From Leptasterias polaris (lineage: Eukaryota > Echinodermata > Asteroidea > Forcipulatida > Asteriidae), in the NCBI GenBank assembly GCA_037783415.1, contig JAZGTN010000023.1:126501-190500 (forward strand): 64,000 bases of DNA. The letters are read 5' to 3'. Shown here in pieces: positions 49,131 to 60,825 of this stretch. Within the stretch, counting starts at the first letter, position 1; the number at the start of each line of letters is the position of its first letter. The notes beneath the pieces are model-generated. The model had not been told where the DNA came from. It was given only the letters and a program-made list of their open reading frames with translations, and did no database searches. The position numbers and the translations under genes are program-made.

Positions 49131-50152
49131 GAAAAATCCAGAACGTCTAATGAAGTAGAGCAATTTCATCAAAAAATTAACATAATTATTAATGCGTGCA
49201 TTAGGGCCTATCAACACTTTTGGCGTCAAGTGGTTTCAAGGCTTGACCATCGGGCAGCCTAAAACTCGTTCAAACTCACATGTTAGGGATACCATATGGT
49301 CCACATTTCTAACAACGTAGAGAGGAAACAACATATGTTTGCGAATTGGGTCTAGCACGACCATCCATGGCTCTAACACGAGGGAATGGTTGTTAATTTA
49401 TTATAATTGTACAAAGTGATCACAGCTTATTTCACAATACCTATTATTCAGCAGAAACATATTGCTTTGTTTGTAAATTAATTGTTAATCACATAGGAGG
49501 GACATTGATTGGGTTAGACTGGTAAACATACCTTAACCAAGCAATATGTTTTTGCTCATAGCTTGATGGATTTATAGCCTAACCAAAGACGTTTTTATCG
49601 CAGTTGTTTCGAGCCCAGCTGAAATTGCAATAAGACGAGCAAACAAATTTTCTATCTATCAACTTGAATAACGACGTCCTGTAGGAAGTTGTGGTCGTCG
49701 AAAGGTACGTATTAATTCTAAGTATAGAGTTCAATTTAACCAATTTTCTACGAGTCAGCTCGCGTATTGTTCTTTTTCTTAACAAGTTGGCTGTATCAGG
49801 TCCATGGGTGTAAGGTGATGTAGATGGCAACAACAGGGATTGTGGGGGAAGGGGGTGTAATGTGATGTAGATGGCAATATCAGGGAAAGGATGGTGTTAA
49901 TAGATGTGTTAGGGACTGTGTGGTAAGGTGGTGTAAATGCCTTTAAAGTTACAAAGTACAGCTTTTGTTTTGCTAAATCATATCTTTCCGTTTCTGAAAT
50001 GTGTTGTTGATACTTCCTGTGAAATTGCACTGGATGATACGAGCTAGTACGAAAAGGAAGAATGACGACACATTCCTGGTAATTCATATTCATTTCCCAA
50101 ATTTCAAAGAAAGTGGCACGTTAATTTGTTAACCCAGTAACGTGAACCATCA
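49131..50152 (+). repeat. About 1-kb tandem duplication, copy 2
   Basis: Parts 1 and 2 are fused at taaattaatt|gttaatcac around 49478-49484. A purine-rich linker (49087-49130) separates it from copy 1. Lies directly upstream of EGF gene B. Confidence 0.9.
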
Positions 50153-50195
50153 GACTGTAGATTGAGTATGAGTTATAACTAAAATGACAACTGTT

Positions 50196-50315
50196 TATGA
50201 CAAATTAAAGCCTTACCAAGTTCAGATTAATTTATGACAATACTATGAAAGCCGTACCAAGTCCAGATTAAGTTGTAACAATTATGAAAGCCGTTTAACA
50301 AGTCCAAATTATTTT
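50196..50315 (+). repeat. Three degenerate 45-50-bp tandem repeats upstream of EGF gene B
   Basis: Each unit has rccgtwyaaca/accaagtycagatta followed by ttatgaca or similar. Probably promoter or 5'UTR-intron sequence of EGF gene B. Confidence 0.55.
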
Positions 50316-50391
50316 GTGTGTGTGTGACAACCGGATTCTTCAACAACACTATTCATAAATTTATAATTTGTCATTTCATTTCTTTATGCAG

Positions 50392-53348
50392 AAGAGTAAT
50401 AATCATAATCAACAGAATGAAGCTCGTCATATTATGTCTTATAATATTATTGTGGAAGGCTTTCCCAGTTCTCACTCAGCTGAGTAGAGGTAAAGAAGCT
50501 TGTACAATAATAGCTTTGCCTTGGAGTTCAGGCCGAGTTGGGCTAACTACCCTACATTGAGATAATGTCTTTTTTGCACGAGGCTTCTGCGTAATCCCAA
50601 TCCTTATTCATTTAAGCAGGCTACAGTTAATACATGGGTGTGAACTCCTTACGATGGGTGTGAACTCCCTACGTTGTGGTGGCCACTTCATGTATAAAAC
50701 ACTGTTGTTAGGTCAAATAATGTGGTTAAGTATAATATTTCAAGATTTTCAATCTAAGCTATGAAATATTGATCCATGAATGAAGGTTTGTTATTTCTAA
50801 GAGTTGGCGAACTGCTGTTTAAGAGTTCCTTGAACATAACATGTTTTTGTTGACTCTTGTCGGTGACAGGTTGCGGCACTTGTTTCTGTGTTGACAATGT
50901 ACCAGAGGAAAGATGTATTCACGGTAGCTGTTATGAATTCCGTGGAACACCTTACTGCCGCTGCTTTTATGGATACAAAGGAAATCGCTGCCAATTTGTA
51001 GTAGACGGTTACCAGTTTGGTGGTAAGGACATAATTTTTCCCTGTCAGATTGGGTATGACTTTAAGAATTTCCCTAAATTCTTGTACGCATTCGTGGATT
51101 ACTTTTCAAAATCCATCTATCTTCGCGATTTAGAAATTCAGTTCCTTTTCAATTATCCAAAAAAGAAACACTTAGGCCTATGAGTGAATTGAACACAAAG
51201 AAATGGTCCCTATGCTTAACAAGCAATAATCATGTGATTTACACTTGAAAAGAAAACATAAGCTATGAATAGTACGAAAGCCCATTAGTGCCATCGCAAG
51301 TATAAATTGGGTTTTTTGCAAGTATATGTTTGACGAATCTTGGGGTGTTTTTTAAAGTATATATTTAGCAATTCATGTTTTTTGGAAGTCTATTTTAGTA
51401 ATTCTTGATTTTTTGGAAGTATGCATTCGGCGAGTTTTGTTTTTGGAAGTTTATATTTAGCAATTCTTGTTTTTGGATAATTAGTATACATTTGAAAAGT
51501 CATATTTTTTCTTAAGTTATAGGCCTACTTGCCAATTCTTGTTTTTTGGAAGTATTTATTTGGCGGGTCTTTTTTTGTAAAGTCTATATACTAAGCAATT
51601 CTTGTTTTTCGAAGTGTATATTTGGCGGATCTTGTTTTTTGGAAGTATATATATCAGTGCTTACGTAGAATAGGCCTAGGTCCAGTGAGGCACAACTTCT
51701 GCTCGTAATGTTCCGCTGAGGACGATCACTGCCAACTGTTTCTAAATATTTTACCTAGTTTTAGGGTCATTGTTAGATCTTGTAATGGGCAGGGGTCTTA
51801 ATTTACTTTTCAACTTTGAGCAAATGCACTATAACTGCACTATAACGTATTTAAAATTTGTTTTTATACAGTCAGTATAAATTATCACGTAATGTAAACT
51901 GCATTGTGCGAATTCAAAATGGCTGCCGAAAATGGATTTTGTTTATGAAATTGGGTCACAATTATTATTTACTTTGCTACAAAGATCATCATTTTGAACA
52001 TTGGTGTCATGAATCTTTATGTCAATAATTTTTTTATATGTTTTTGCTATTATTCTTAGAAAAAAACTATGGGAAACTTTGAAAAATATACAACAAAAAA
52101 CTAGCAAAAATAATTGTCATTTAGTGGCAGTTTGTAGAAATTTCTTTTTCGCATCAAGTAGATCTAGGTTTACGGAACATATTGTGGAAAATTCAGATGG
52201 GCACAGTGTGCTCCGCCCCGCCCCCCTCTTCCAGGTCGAAAAGAAAAGGCCCGTCTGATAGAAAATTAAGAGTTTGACCCAATGTCAAAGCACCTAACTG
52301 TGTGACAGTTCAATACTTCCATTCAGGCAGTTTAGACATTCATCATCGTATACAGATACGTTTTTCTATAGATAGTTCCCAGTAGACGCCATCTTTACGG
52401 GCAAATCGCATTTTGGCTTGCAGGCGCGTCAGGCGCTCAAATTATTAACGCAGCCGCGTCATTCACTAACCAATCATGCAATGAGTTTTGTGAAATGTGC
52501 GCGTGCTGCACGCCGTTCTCACGCGTAACGCATGACTGTGTGTTCCAAATTGCCCGTAAAGATGGCCGATTTACGTCATACTGCAACCTATCTATTCCTA
52601 TAAATCCACACAAGTTATTTCTTGTTTTTTTACTGAAGATCACTGTAGACCCAACCCTTGTTTGAACTCTGGATACTGCCAAGAATATCAAGATTCCTAC
52701 CTATGTACATGTGTGACTGGTTTTACTGGAGTTAACTGTCAAGGTAAGAATGATAAGTTATTACATCCATTCCCTCATTCTGTATAATTTAGTAGGGTCA
52801 GATAACAAAATATATAGCTTGCACCAAGGTACTCAAAGCTTTGGACAACTAGCACGAGAAAGCATGAGTCTAAGTTCTGTTTTAAAATTCAACTTAAGTG
52901 ATTTATTTTATTTTATTATAATCAAAAGCTATTGGAGATGAGCATGATCATGATCACGGGTATATAACAAAATACCCGCATTGGTGACTGAGGAAACGCA
53001 AAAGGAAAATGGGTCTAGATAAAGTAAATTCATGTAATTACCATTTTTGGCAACGGTGGGGAAATATTTGCAAAGACTGTTTCATTCTTCGAGATGGATA
53101 CAATGTTTAAGATGATGGTCATAAACAAGTTACCAATCATATTATCTAGAATGAAAAAGAGTTCTAGTACTTATACTGATGGCTCAACAAAACACAATAA
53201 CAAAACAAAAACTAAAGTAAGTTCTGCATTTCAACACAATTTTTATGATGCCTTTACAGATCCGACATCTGCGAGTCCATGTGATGGCGTTTATTGCGGA
53301 AATGGAAAGAAGTGTGTAGTGTTACAGCTCGGCTACATCTGTCTTTGA
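50392..53348 (+). CDS. Small secreted EGF-domain protein, gene B
   Basis: Same design as gene A. The ATG exon follows acceptor tctttatgcag (exon from 50392), ATG 50417, donor after 50489, encoding a signal peptide (MKLVILCLIILLWKAFPV). Exon 2 (50870-51022) encodes the eight-cysteine EGF variant with spacing C-x2-C-x-C-x8-C-x4-C-x8-C-x-C-x8-C. Exon 3 (52639-52743) encodes a canonical EGF (NPCLNSGYC ... CTCVTGFTGVNC). Exon 4 (53260-53348) encodes a half domain, ending LGYICL and stop. All junctions are phase 1, and coding length is 420 nt, 139 residues. Secreted, probably disulphide-rich ligand or matrix peptide. The conserved CGxCxC opening and exon phases show gene A and gene B are paralogues. 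Function unknown. Confidence 0.82.
51300..51660 (+). repeat. Degenerate about 40-bp tandem repeats in EGF gene B intron 2
   Basis: About eight copies of a unit like gcaattcttgttttttggaa followed by gtatatatttggcg, imperfect in length and sequence. Confidence 0.75.
52388..52566. mobile_element. MITE-like inverted-repeat element in EGF gene B intron 2
   Basis: GCCATCTTTACGGGCAA at 52388-52404 and its exact complement at 52550-52566 bound a CpG-richer 145-bp segment. It ends about 70 bp before the exon 3 acceptor. No target-site duplication is obvious. Confidence 0.45.
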
Positions 53349-53421
53349 ATTGGGCAAGAAACACAAAGCTTTCTCAACAGTGTCTTTGAATTGGGCAAGA
53401 AACACAAAGCTTTCTCAACAG
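53339..53421 (+). repeat. 41-bp tandem duplication spanning the EGF gene B stop codon
   Basis: tgtctttgaattgggcaaga plus the next 21 bases occurs twice in a row. The first copy contains the TGA stop (53346-53348). Confidence 0.93.
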
Positions 53422-54159
53422 ACAGAAGATGAATTTGAGGCTTTGCTGACAAAATTAGCTGAAGACTTTCGTTTCTGTTTTTGTTTTATTACAGTTCCCA
53501 AGTTGAGGTCATGATAAAACACCTTTTCAATTCTTACAATACAATGGACTTTAACTTTATGTTTACACAAGTTAGTACTAAGACATGTTCCTTTCATCAT
53601 AACTTTGAGGTGTGTTTCTGATTTGGGGAAAAACCTATTTTACTCAAAAGATGAAGCAGATGGTGTTTGAGGAAATGTATGACAATTGTTGACCCCTTTT
53701 TAGTTCACTATATTTTGATATTCCTGGTAATCTGTTGGTGATTCTGATTGCGGTTCTCTGCGTGATGGATTCTCCAGGCCTCTCCCCGGAAGTTTAACCT
53801 TCTGACCAGGAATTATGTTTGTTAAAGCTGTAGCTTATTGTCAGTTATTAACGTTTTGACACGTATCTCACAATAACACTGTTTTATGTCGCATTGTACA
53901 ATGTGTTATTAAAAAAACACAAATATAGTTATTGTGCAAAGTTCAAAGTTAAATATTGTTTCCAAAAACAATCCAGTATTCTACAACTTGCGGTTTAATA
54001 AGTTTGATCTGTGACGGTTTGTTCGGCGCTCCCCCAAAAACAATTTCCTTTAAAATGGTTTCCACTACACGCTGAGAATTGACGGAAATCCGGTAGTATT
54101 TGTAGGCCAGGCTTGGTTTCCCCCAGTATAAACCCTGGCAATGTGTGGTAATTCAAAGC
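53422..54159. other. Between EGF genes B and C, no gene recognised
   Basis: Probably the 3' end of EGF gene B and the upstream region of gene C. No exon or repeat was seen. Confidence 0.4.
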
Positions 54160-54167
54160 TATAAAAG
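54160..54167 (+). promoter_or_regulatory. TATA box of EGF gene C
   Basis: TATAAAAG, 143 bp upstream of the start codon of EGF gene C, with no intervening ATG-initiated long frame. It would place transcription start near 54190. The motif position relative to a well-supported first exon makes it a reasonable core promoter. Confidence 0.6.
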
Positions 54168-54309
54168 AGCAAGCAAATAACAGACAGGCGTATTCTTCAA
54201 TAGATTCGAAAGTCGTTTGAGTTAAAATCTTTCCAGACTGCCGAACTTTGTCTTTGCTCCTATTTCATTCCATCTTATAATCAACAACTACAACACTATA
54301 ATAGTCACC

Positions 54310-54920
54310 ATGAGTGCTGTCAACTTGTTTGTACTTATTTGTGTGGGACTACTCTGTAGCTGGCAACAAAATCTAATCAATGCAGGTTCGTATGTAAACA
54401 ATTATCCATCTCTGCAACAGTTTGATTGTCCTAAAAAAATAACCCAGACACTGTCAACACAAATTAATCAGTTTATCAACTTAATTAATTGTAACCTAAA
54501 ACGCTTAAGGAGTTAACTATTATCCTGATGAACATAAATTACACAAAGTAACAATAAAACTTGATTTCATCCAAAGGTACCAAAACATTGTACCGGTACT
54601 ACTAATTCTACTACCATACTACTATAGAGCAAACGTGAAAACCCTGACTATAGATGCACACATTCTGAATAACACACTGGAATTAAATTCAACACATTGT
54701 CATATCATCCGTCTATGAGTAATGATTGCAATTTTATGTTTTGTTTCTTTGATACGTAGAATTTACATCTTGTGATGATGTTGTGTGCCATAACGATGGG
54801 TATTGCATAGCAATTCCATCTAGCGACCCTGTGAGATACCATTGTCAATGTGTGGGCATTTACTATGGCAGAGACTGTCGGTTACAAAATTCAAGCTTAG
54901 CATAATGGAAGTTTCTTTTG
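54310..54920 (+). CDS. Single-EGF secreted peptide, gene C
   Basis: Exon 1 (ATG 54310 to 54385) encodes a signal peptide (MSAVNLFVLICVGLLCSW). Donor GCAG|gttcgt, phase 1. Exon 2 (54760 to stop 54903-54905) gives one complete EGF domain with spacing C-x4-C-x5-C-x12-C-x-C-x8-C (CDDVVCHNDGYC ... CQCVGIYYGRDC). The tail after the last cysteine is short. Predicted precursor 73 residues. The donor TTTTG|gtaagt at 54920/54921, 15 nt after the stop, implies a 3'UTR intron as in gene A. A lone EGF after a signal peptide is the form of a soluble EGF-like ligand, though similarity to a specific ligand cannot be claimed. Lacks the eight-cysteine module of genes A and B. Confidence 0.75.
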
Positions 54921-55599
54921 GTAAGTTTGTTTTACTCTTGATATCTTCTTATCACAGGTTGAAACTATAGTGTTAGATACCAAAAGCAACTGAAATAGAA
55001 TATATCAAAACACCCCCACCCTTATTTGCATTTAGTGCTGCAGCCTTCCTTACAAAATGTAATAACCTTAACACAGATCCCATGGTACCTGGCGGTCATT
55101 TTGAATTACTCATATTATGACAGTATAGTTATTAATAACTTGTTGACGTGTACATGTGGTCAATGTGTGCAGACCAATCTTATGCACACCATCATCGGCG
55201 ACGATCAAAATGTTACAGCGTACAAACATAATTTTAAACTAGACATCATTTTTTGTAGGAAACAAAAAAGAGGTGTTCGGTGTGACCTCGTGTTTCAAAG
55301 AAATGTTATAAACATGTCCGTGTATTAAATATTGATATACTTCTATAGAGTCTTTAGAATGGTGGTTCTAAAGATTTGACCAAACTTTTTGGATGTAACA
55401 CATCCCAGCTTGAGTACATGCAAAGTTTCCATTTGATCACCAAAGTTGTTCTGTACATATAGATCTTGTAAAACACTACCTTGGTGGTGACATAACATGA
55501 AAATCGATGACGTCGTGAAAACGTCACTCAACATTATATCCTTGTAGGACCTTCCAAGTCTCATGCAAAATGAAATTCGATTATAGCTTGCTTTGAACT
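54921..55599. other. Downstream of EGF gene C, no gene recognised
   Basis: Probable 3'UTR intron and flank. The 100-codon frame at 55026-55328 shows no recognisable domain. Confidence 0.4.
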
Positions 55600-57340
55600 G
55601 AAGATATGTAACAATTGGTCAAAATGTCAAAAATTTGTTTTAAAAAAATTGATGACGTCATCAAGTCGTCACTCTAGCTTTAAGTAGTAAATATCACTGT
55701 CTATCAACATGCCAAGTTTCAACTCAGTCAAACTTGTGGTTTTGTAGATACACAGCTTCAAAAAGTAAACCTTTAATGCGATACCACGTGACACATGATG
55801 ACGTCATCAATCTAAAAATTCACACATATGTTGTCTGTATGAAGGTCATTATGTATACCAATTTTGAAACGATTATCATAAACTTCACCACAGACATCTA
55901 GTAAAAGTGTATTTTTAATTGTTTTTAACCTGCCGCTAGAGGGCGCTCTTGACTTTTATGACGTCACTTGTCTTATTTTTTTAAACCAGACTCTTGCTCG
56001 ACTATAACACCGTTAAAAAAAACTTCAAAAAGTGTGCCACTTTTAAATTACCAGGCACTTCCGGTTTCTTCCTGTTTCGACCGGAAGTAGAGGTCAAGTC
56101 ATGTCACGCAAAAATAAAAAATGAAGACCTATATTACCTCTATATATTTCCGCAAAAAGCAACCGACGGTCTCATCATCTAGATTTGATATGGATCTTGA
56201 AAGATTAAAAATTTTAATGTTTAAAAACCTTGTAACTTGACACCTGATGACGTCATCATGACGTCATTACTACATAATGGAGGTTTTATTAAGGTCCTAA
56301 CATGGTGTAAATTTGAATTTGATCAGATTTTTATACAGAAGTTAAGATTTTTTGCCGGAAATTGTTTTTTGAAGAATTACACAAAGGCAAACTTTGACCT
56401 TCCGGTACGACCGGAAGTAAAGGTCATGTGAATTTGGCGTTAACTTTTCAAATGTTGCCCGTGTCTTGATCCATCATATGCCTAAATATGAATACTGTAG
56501 CTTTAATATTCAGAGACATACAGACATTCGCATGAGGTCACTTTTTGAACTTAAATGGCTTGTAACTTGACACCTGATGACGTCATCATGACGTAACTGA
56601 AACGGTTTCATCTCCTAATGGTTATCTAACTACATGTAAAGTGTAAAGTTTAAAGTTTATATGAGCTTGGGAAGTGTGCTTTTGTTAGCGGACAATCGAC
56701 GGAAATTGTTAATGTTTAAAAACCTTGTAACTTGACACCCGATGACGTCATCATGACGTCATTACTACATAATGGAGGTTTTATTAAGGTCCTAACATGG
56801 TGTAAATTTGAATTTGATCAGATTAGTTTTAATAAGATTTTTGCCGGAAATTTTTTTTTTTTGAAGAATTACACAAAGGCAAACTTTGACCTTCCGGTAC
56901 GACCGGAAGTAAAGGTCATGTGAATTTGGCGTTAACTTTTCAAATGTTGCCCGTATCTTGATCTATCATATGCCTACATATGAACACTGTAGCTTTAATA
57001 TTCAGAGACATACAGGCATTCGCATGAGGTCACTTTTTGAACTTAAATGGCTTGTAACTTGACACCTGATGACGTCATCATGACGTAAATGAAACGGTTT
57101 CGTCTCCTAATGGTTATCTAACTATGGTAAAAATTTCAAGTTTATATGAGCTTGGGAAGTGTGCTTTTGTTAGCGGACAAGCGACGAAGAGAAGAAGAAT
57201 CTGAAGAAGTAAAAAAAAAAAAAAAAACGAACAATAACAAGAGGTGTTCGGAGCTACGCTCCGCTCCGAACACCTAAAAAAAACAACGGACAATAACAAG
57301 AGGTGTTCGGAGCTACGCTCCGCTCCGAACACCTAAAAAC
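55600..57340 (+). repeat. Repeat block with CRE palindromes and a 495-bp tandem duplication
   Basis: The block contains a 495-bp unit (56216-56710) repeated at 56711 to about 57190. Each unit holds two copies of a cacctgatgacgtcatcatg segment, so TGATGACGTCATCA-type palindromes with a full TGACGTCA core recur. Further copies lie at about 55660 and 55799. Motifs such as tccggtacgaccggaagt also recur. It looks like a transposable-element remnant; no transposase was recognised. Confidence 0.75.
57242..57334. repeat. Twin identical 13-bp-stem hairpins
   Basis: AGGTGTTCGGAGC pairs with GCTCCGAACACCT at 57242-57275 and again at 57301-57334, 59 bp apart, each preceded by acaataacaag. The loop also allows an inner GGAGC-tac-GCTCC hairpin. 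Confidence 0.93.
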
Positions 57341-58152
57341 TTACAAAACAATGAAAAACACCCAACCATCCCACTGAATAGCTTGAAGAGCTACGTACAA
57401 GCAAAACATGTAGTCCATATGAGCCAGGTGTCGAAATTTCACATATTGGTACCACCTCGAGGGACTAATTCCAATATCACTTTTCTTGTTGCAAATAATC
57501 CATAACTTACCATAAATTATGATAGCCTTTCCAAAAAATTAGATTTCTACCAGTTTTCGAAAGATTTTAACCGTAAAATCTGAAACCTCTCATCCTCTTC
57601 CGTTATTGATAAGTCAACGGCCGTTTACATATTAACAACATTTTAAGCCCATGTGTTTGCATGGAGAGAGAATAATTTGAGTGTGCATACTCAAACAGCC
57701 GATGTTTTTTTCTCACTTTGCTGCCTCTCAATAAAAACAGACCGTCAGCCATTTTGTTTTCGTTTGACAACAAAGTCGACAGTTTACAGTTGATTTTAGA
57801 CCTTTATGAGTAAACAATCAATGTGTGTTTTTATAAAGAATAGAGGTAAGCTATTTTTTTATATGGCTGTTGATTTAAAGGAGGGGGAAAAGTGCAGATT
57901 GAGTAAAAAACACACATTAAAGGCACCTGGCAGTGGTATTTTTCAAAATAAAGCTTTTGTCATTAATATATACATTTTTATGAGTGGAATGTGAATAAAC
58001 AATTTACTAAGGTCAAAAAATTGTATTTTTCTTTTAATTACAGGAGAAAATGTGTAGTCTGGCCCCGTACATTACGTCTGGGTACCTGATCAGTATGATG
58101 CGTTTTCGTATTCGGACGTCATCACCACCCAATGCAATCCTAGGACAGTGTA
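57341..58152. other. Intergenic, no gene recognised
   Basis: AT-rich sequence with only short, motif-free open frames. Confidence 0.4.
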
Positions 58153-58700
58153 CAGTCGACTAATACGAGACGCCAGTTTATACGAGGTTTTTCACCGGTC
58201 CCGAACTGTCCCATGCGCGTTTCTATGTCTTAAAAACGGAAGATACGAGTATGGTCATAACGAGAACACGGATAATACGAGGTATTGTTTTTCCACCAGA
58301 AACATTTCGCTGGTAACCTAAGCTTCACTGCAACTTCCCTTGCACACTACTACCAACGAAAAAATCCCCGGGCTATCCAAGTGTTCGCTGCATAGAGCTG
58401 AAAACGACGTCGGACCGGACCACTTTGCCCTCGTTAGCCTAACTTACGATGCCCGTAACTGCCTATATTTGGGATCTGCAGGAAAAAAATGCTGGCTGAC
58501 CCCATCTTTAGTCGTTTTGCTGCATCCAGCAGCAATTTTCGCTGGAAAAATGCAAGAAAAAACCCCCTTTTGGATAACCAAACGAAACGTACAATCTCAC
58601 TACTTGCACGTGTATATACAACGTAAATGCAGGCACGTTCGAGTGGGGTCGATGTTCAATCGAGGCGAAGTCTTCCTCCAATAGTGGATCGAGGGGACTT
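58153..58700 (+). mobile_element. Possible decayed pogo/Tigger-like element
   Basis: Starts with cagtcgactaatacgagacg preceded by TA, followed by repeated TACGAG motifs (tacgaggtttttcaccggtc, gatacgag, aatacgagg). These resemble the ends of pogo-class transposons. A 114-codon frame (58340-58684) contains AGKKC and a following LVVLL stretch, vaguely like the transposase core, but it is not convincing. No matching right terminus was found. Confidence 0.3.
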
Positions 58701-60479
58701 CTCGTTAACACTTCACTGACGCGGAATGAGTTCTTAATTGGTCTCAACGTTTTGACTAGCTTGCTCCTCTATTTGTCGTATATTATATTTAGGTCTCTTC
58801 CATTGTTGCTTCCTTGGAAAGATGGGGGGGGGGGGGGGGGACACCTCTGGTGATTTAAAATCCACAATAGCAGTCCTGCCCCAATCAGTGCAATATTCGC
58901 GCTTGGCAAAAAACCAATAAAACGAGACTGTGTCCGACACAGCGCCCTCTGTTGTCAAACAGAACACTTTTTGTAGCTGCACGTTACATTACAGATGCGT
59001 CAACGACCCACCACCCCACATATCCACTGCATGGAAGCGTTTTTGAGATATAAGTATTAAGTAGTTCACCATAAAAGAATTATTCAATTTGAATGTTTCA
59101 AATAAAGCAATATTATGTTATACTTTTCCCCAGTACAGTCACTGTTTCTTGATGTGGTATGCAGTGCAACACTGAATGGGGAAGATGTTAGCTGTTGCTA
59201 TTTGCTTGTAGGCTTCCGAAGCTACTGGAAACGATTACTTCAATACTTAAAATAAAATGTATGCAACAATTTATATTTTTACATACATGTAGTTTTGTAA
59301 GTTTTCTTGACCAGAAATATACCCTTTATTGCCAAGCCTTTATTACATCTCACATCTGCATCGATAATAGACGTGAGAGGGCGCATTCCAATATGCAGAG
59401 AGCTTTCAGGAAAACCACTCAAATGGAGAAAAAGCTAGTCACGTTTTGTTTACCACATTAAAAGTCAAAGATTATTCAAGTTTCAGTTAATTGTTAAAAA
59501 CATTTTTTATAGTCCCACTTTTTAGGGAAGAGAATTCTGGAAGATTAGTTGATCTTTTTTATACGAATACCTTTTGCTTTGGCCCAACACCGAAAGCTTA
59601 ATATTGCAAAAGTGTGTTTCCTGTTTTCAAAATGAACACACTCCACTTTTTGGAAGTACTTAAGCAAATGAAACATTAAGTAAGTAAATGTGCCAAATCA
59701 AAACCCTTTAATGCTATTTAATGGAAAAACAATCCTTTATGAGAAATGCATGTAATATTTGTTGCATTTTTCTATAATTATGTGTGATATGGATTATCGT
59801 TGAAGTTATCAAAATATACTATACATACATTGACAATAATAATGTAATAACAGCAGTAATAATCACACCTTGGAGTGAATCAACGCAAAGTTCTGTTTGT
59901 AGAATTTTATTGAGATAATAGTTTCGCTTTAAAGGGTGTGTACAACATTGGTAATTGCCAAAGACCAGTATCCAAACTTGATGTGACCCAACATATACAT
60001 GAAATAACAAACCTGTGAAAGTTTAAGCTAAATCGGTCTTCGGAGTCATGAGAAAACAGTGAAAAAAACCTTGTGTTTTAACTTTTTTTCAAACATCAGA
60101 ATTTATCCTGCAGGATAAAGACTATTATTTTACTCATTTCCTAAAAACTATGGCATTTCAAACAAAACTATTTCAAGGGAAGTTTTCTACCATGACCATC
60201 TTTATACCATGTAAGTTATTTGCAAATCTGTGAGCATTTATATTTTCATTCTTACCAATGTTGTTTCCGTTACGGTCTACCATAATAATATATTTTTTAG
60301 TTTAACCAGTTGATTGTTTTCACATTACTTTAAAATGAAAATAAATGAAGCTGTATTTATAAAACGCTTGATGTCATTAATTTACTTTAAAAACACCCAA
60401 CACCCCCGACATGCAAACAAACAAACGAAAGAACGAACAAACGATTTGTATCACTATAGTATAATTTATGTTCAGTATA
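58701..60479. other. Intergenic, no gene recognised
   Basis: Contains a 17-base G run at 58824-58840. AT-rich beyond it. Open frames are short and motif-free. Confidence 0.4.
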
Positions 60480-60825
60480 CATTACACAATGACGTCATCA
60501 CGCCGCTTTGTTAGAGGTAAAACGACGACGAAACACCCGAGCTACCTTCTTTTGACCTCTGGTCGAAGGCGCCCTACTCAAATTACGTAATGTGCTGCTG
60601 TGCATAGGGCCCACAGACCCCTTGTATCAATACCAATGACAGCTCCCCACTGAGGACGCCCTACACAAATGACGTCATGTGCATAGTGCCCATAGACCCA
60701 TTGTACTACAATACCCATAACAGCTCCCCACTGAGGTCAACGAAGAGCTTTCATTGGCTGAGAGTTATGCGTGTGTTTACACGCGCGCATGTTCCCATAG
60801 TTTGACATCAAAGATGGCGGCCTAA
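60480..60825 (+). promoter_or_regulatory. CpG-richer promoter-like island with CRE, CCAAT and YY1-type sites
   Basis: Full CRE TGACGTCA at 60490-60497 and 60670-60677. TTACGTAA, a PAR-bZIP/C/EBP-type site, at 60593-60600. ATTGG (inverted CCAAT) near 60753. AAGATGGCGGC, the YY1 core-promoter element, at 60811-60821. A roughly 85-bp imperfect direct repeat (60571-60657 and 60658-60738) carries the middle sites. It lies just past the 3' end of the minus-strand glass-like gene, so it could drive an antisense or unrelated transcript, or be a repeat that merely contains these motifs. Confidence 0.4.
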
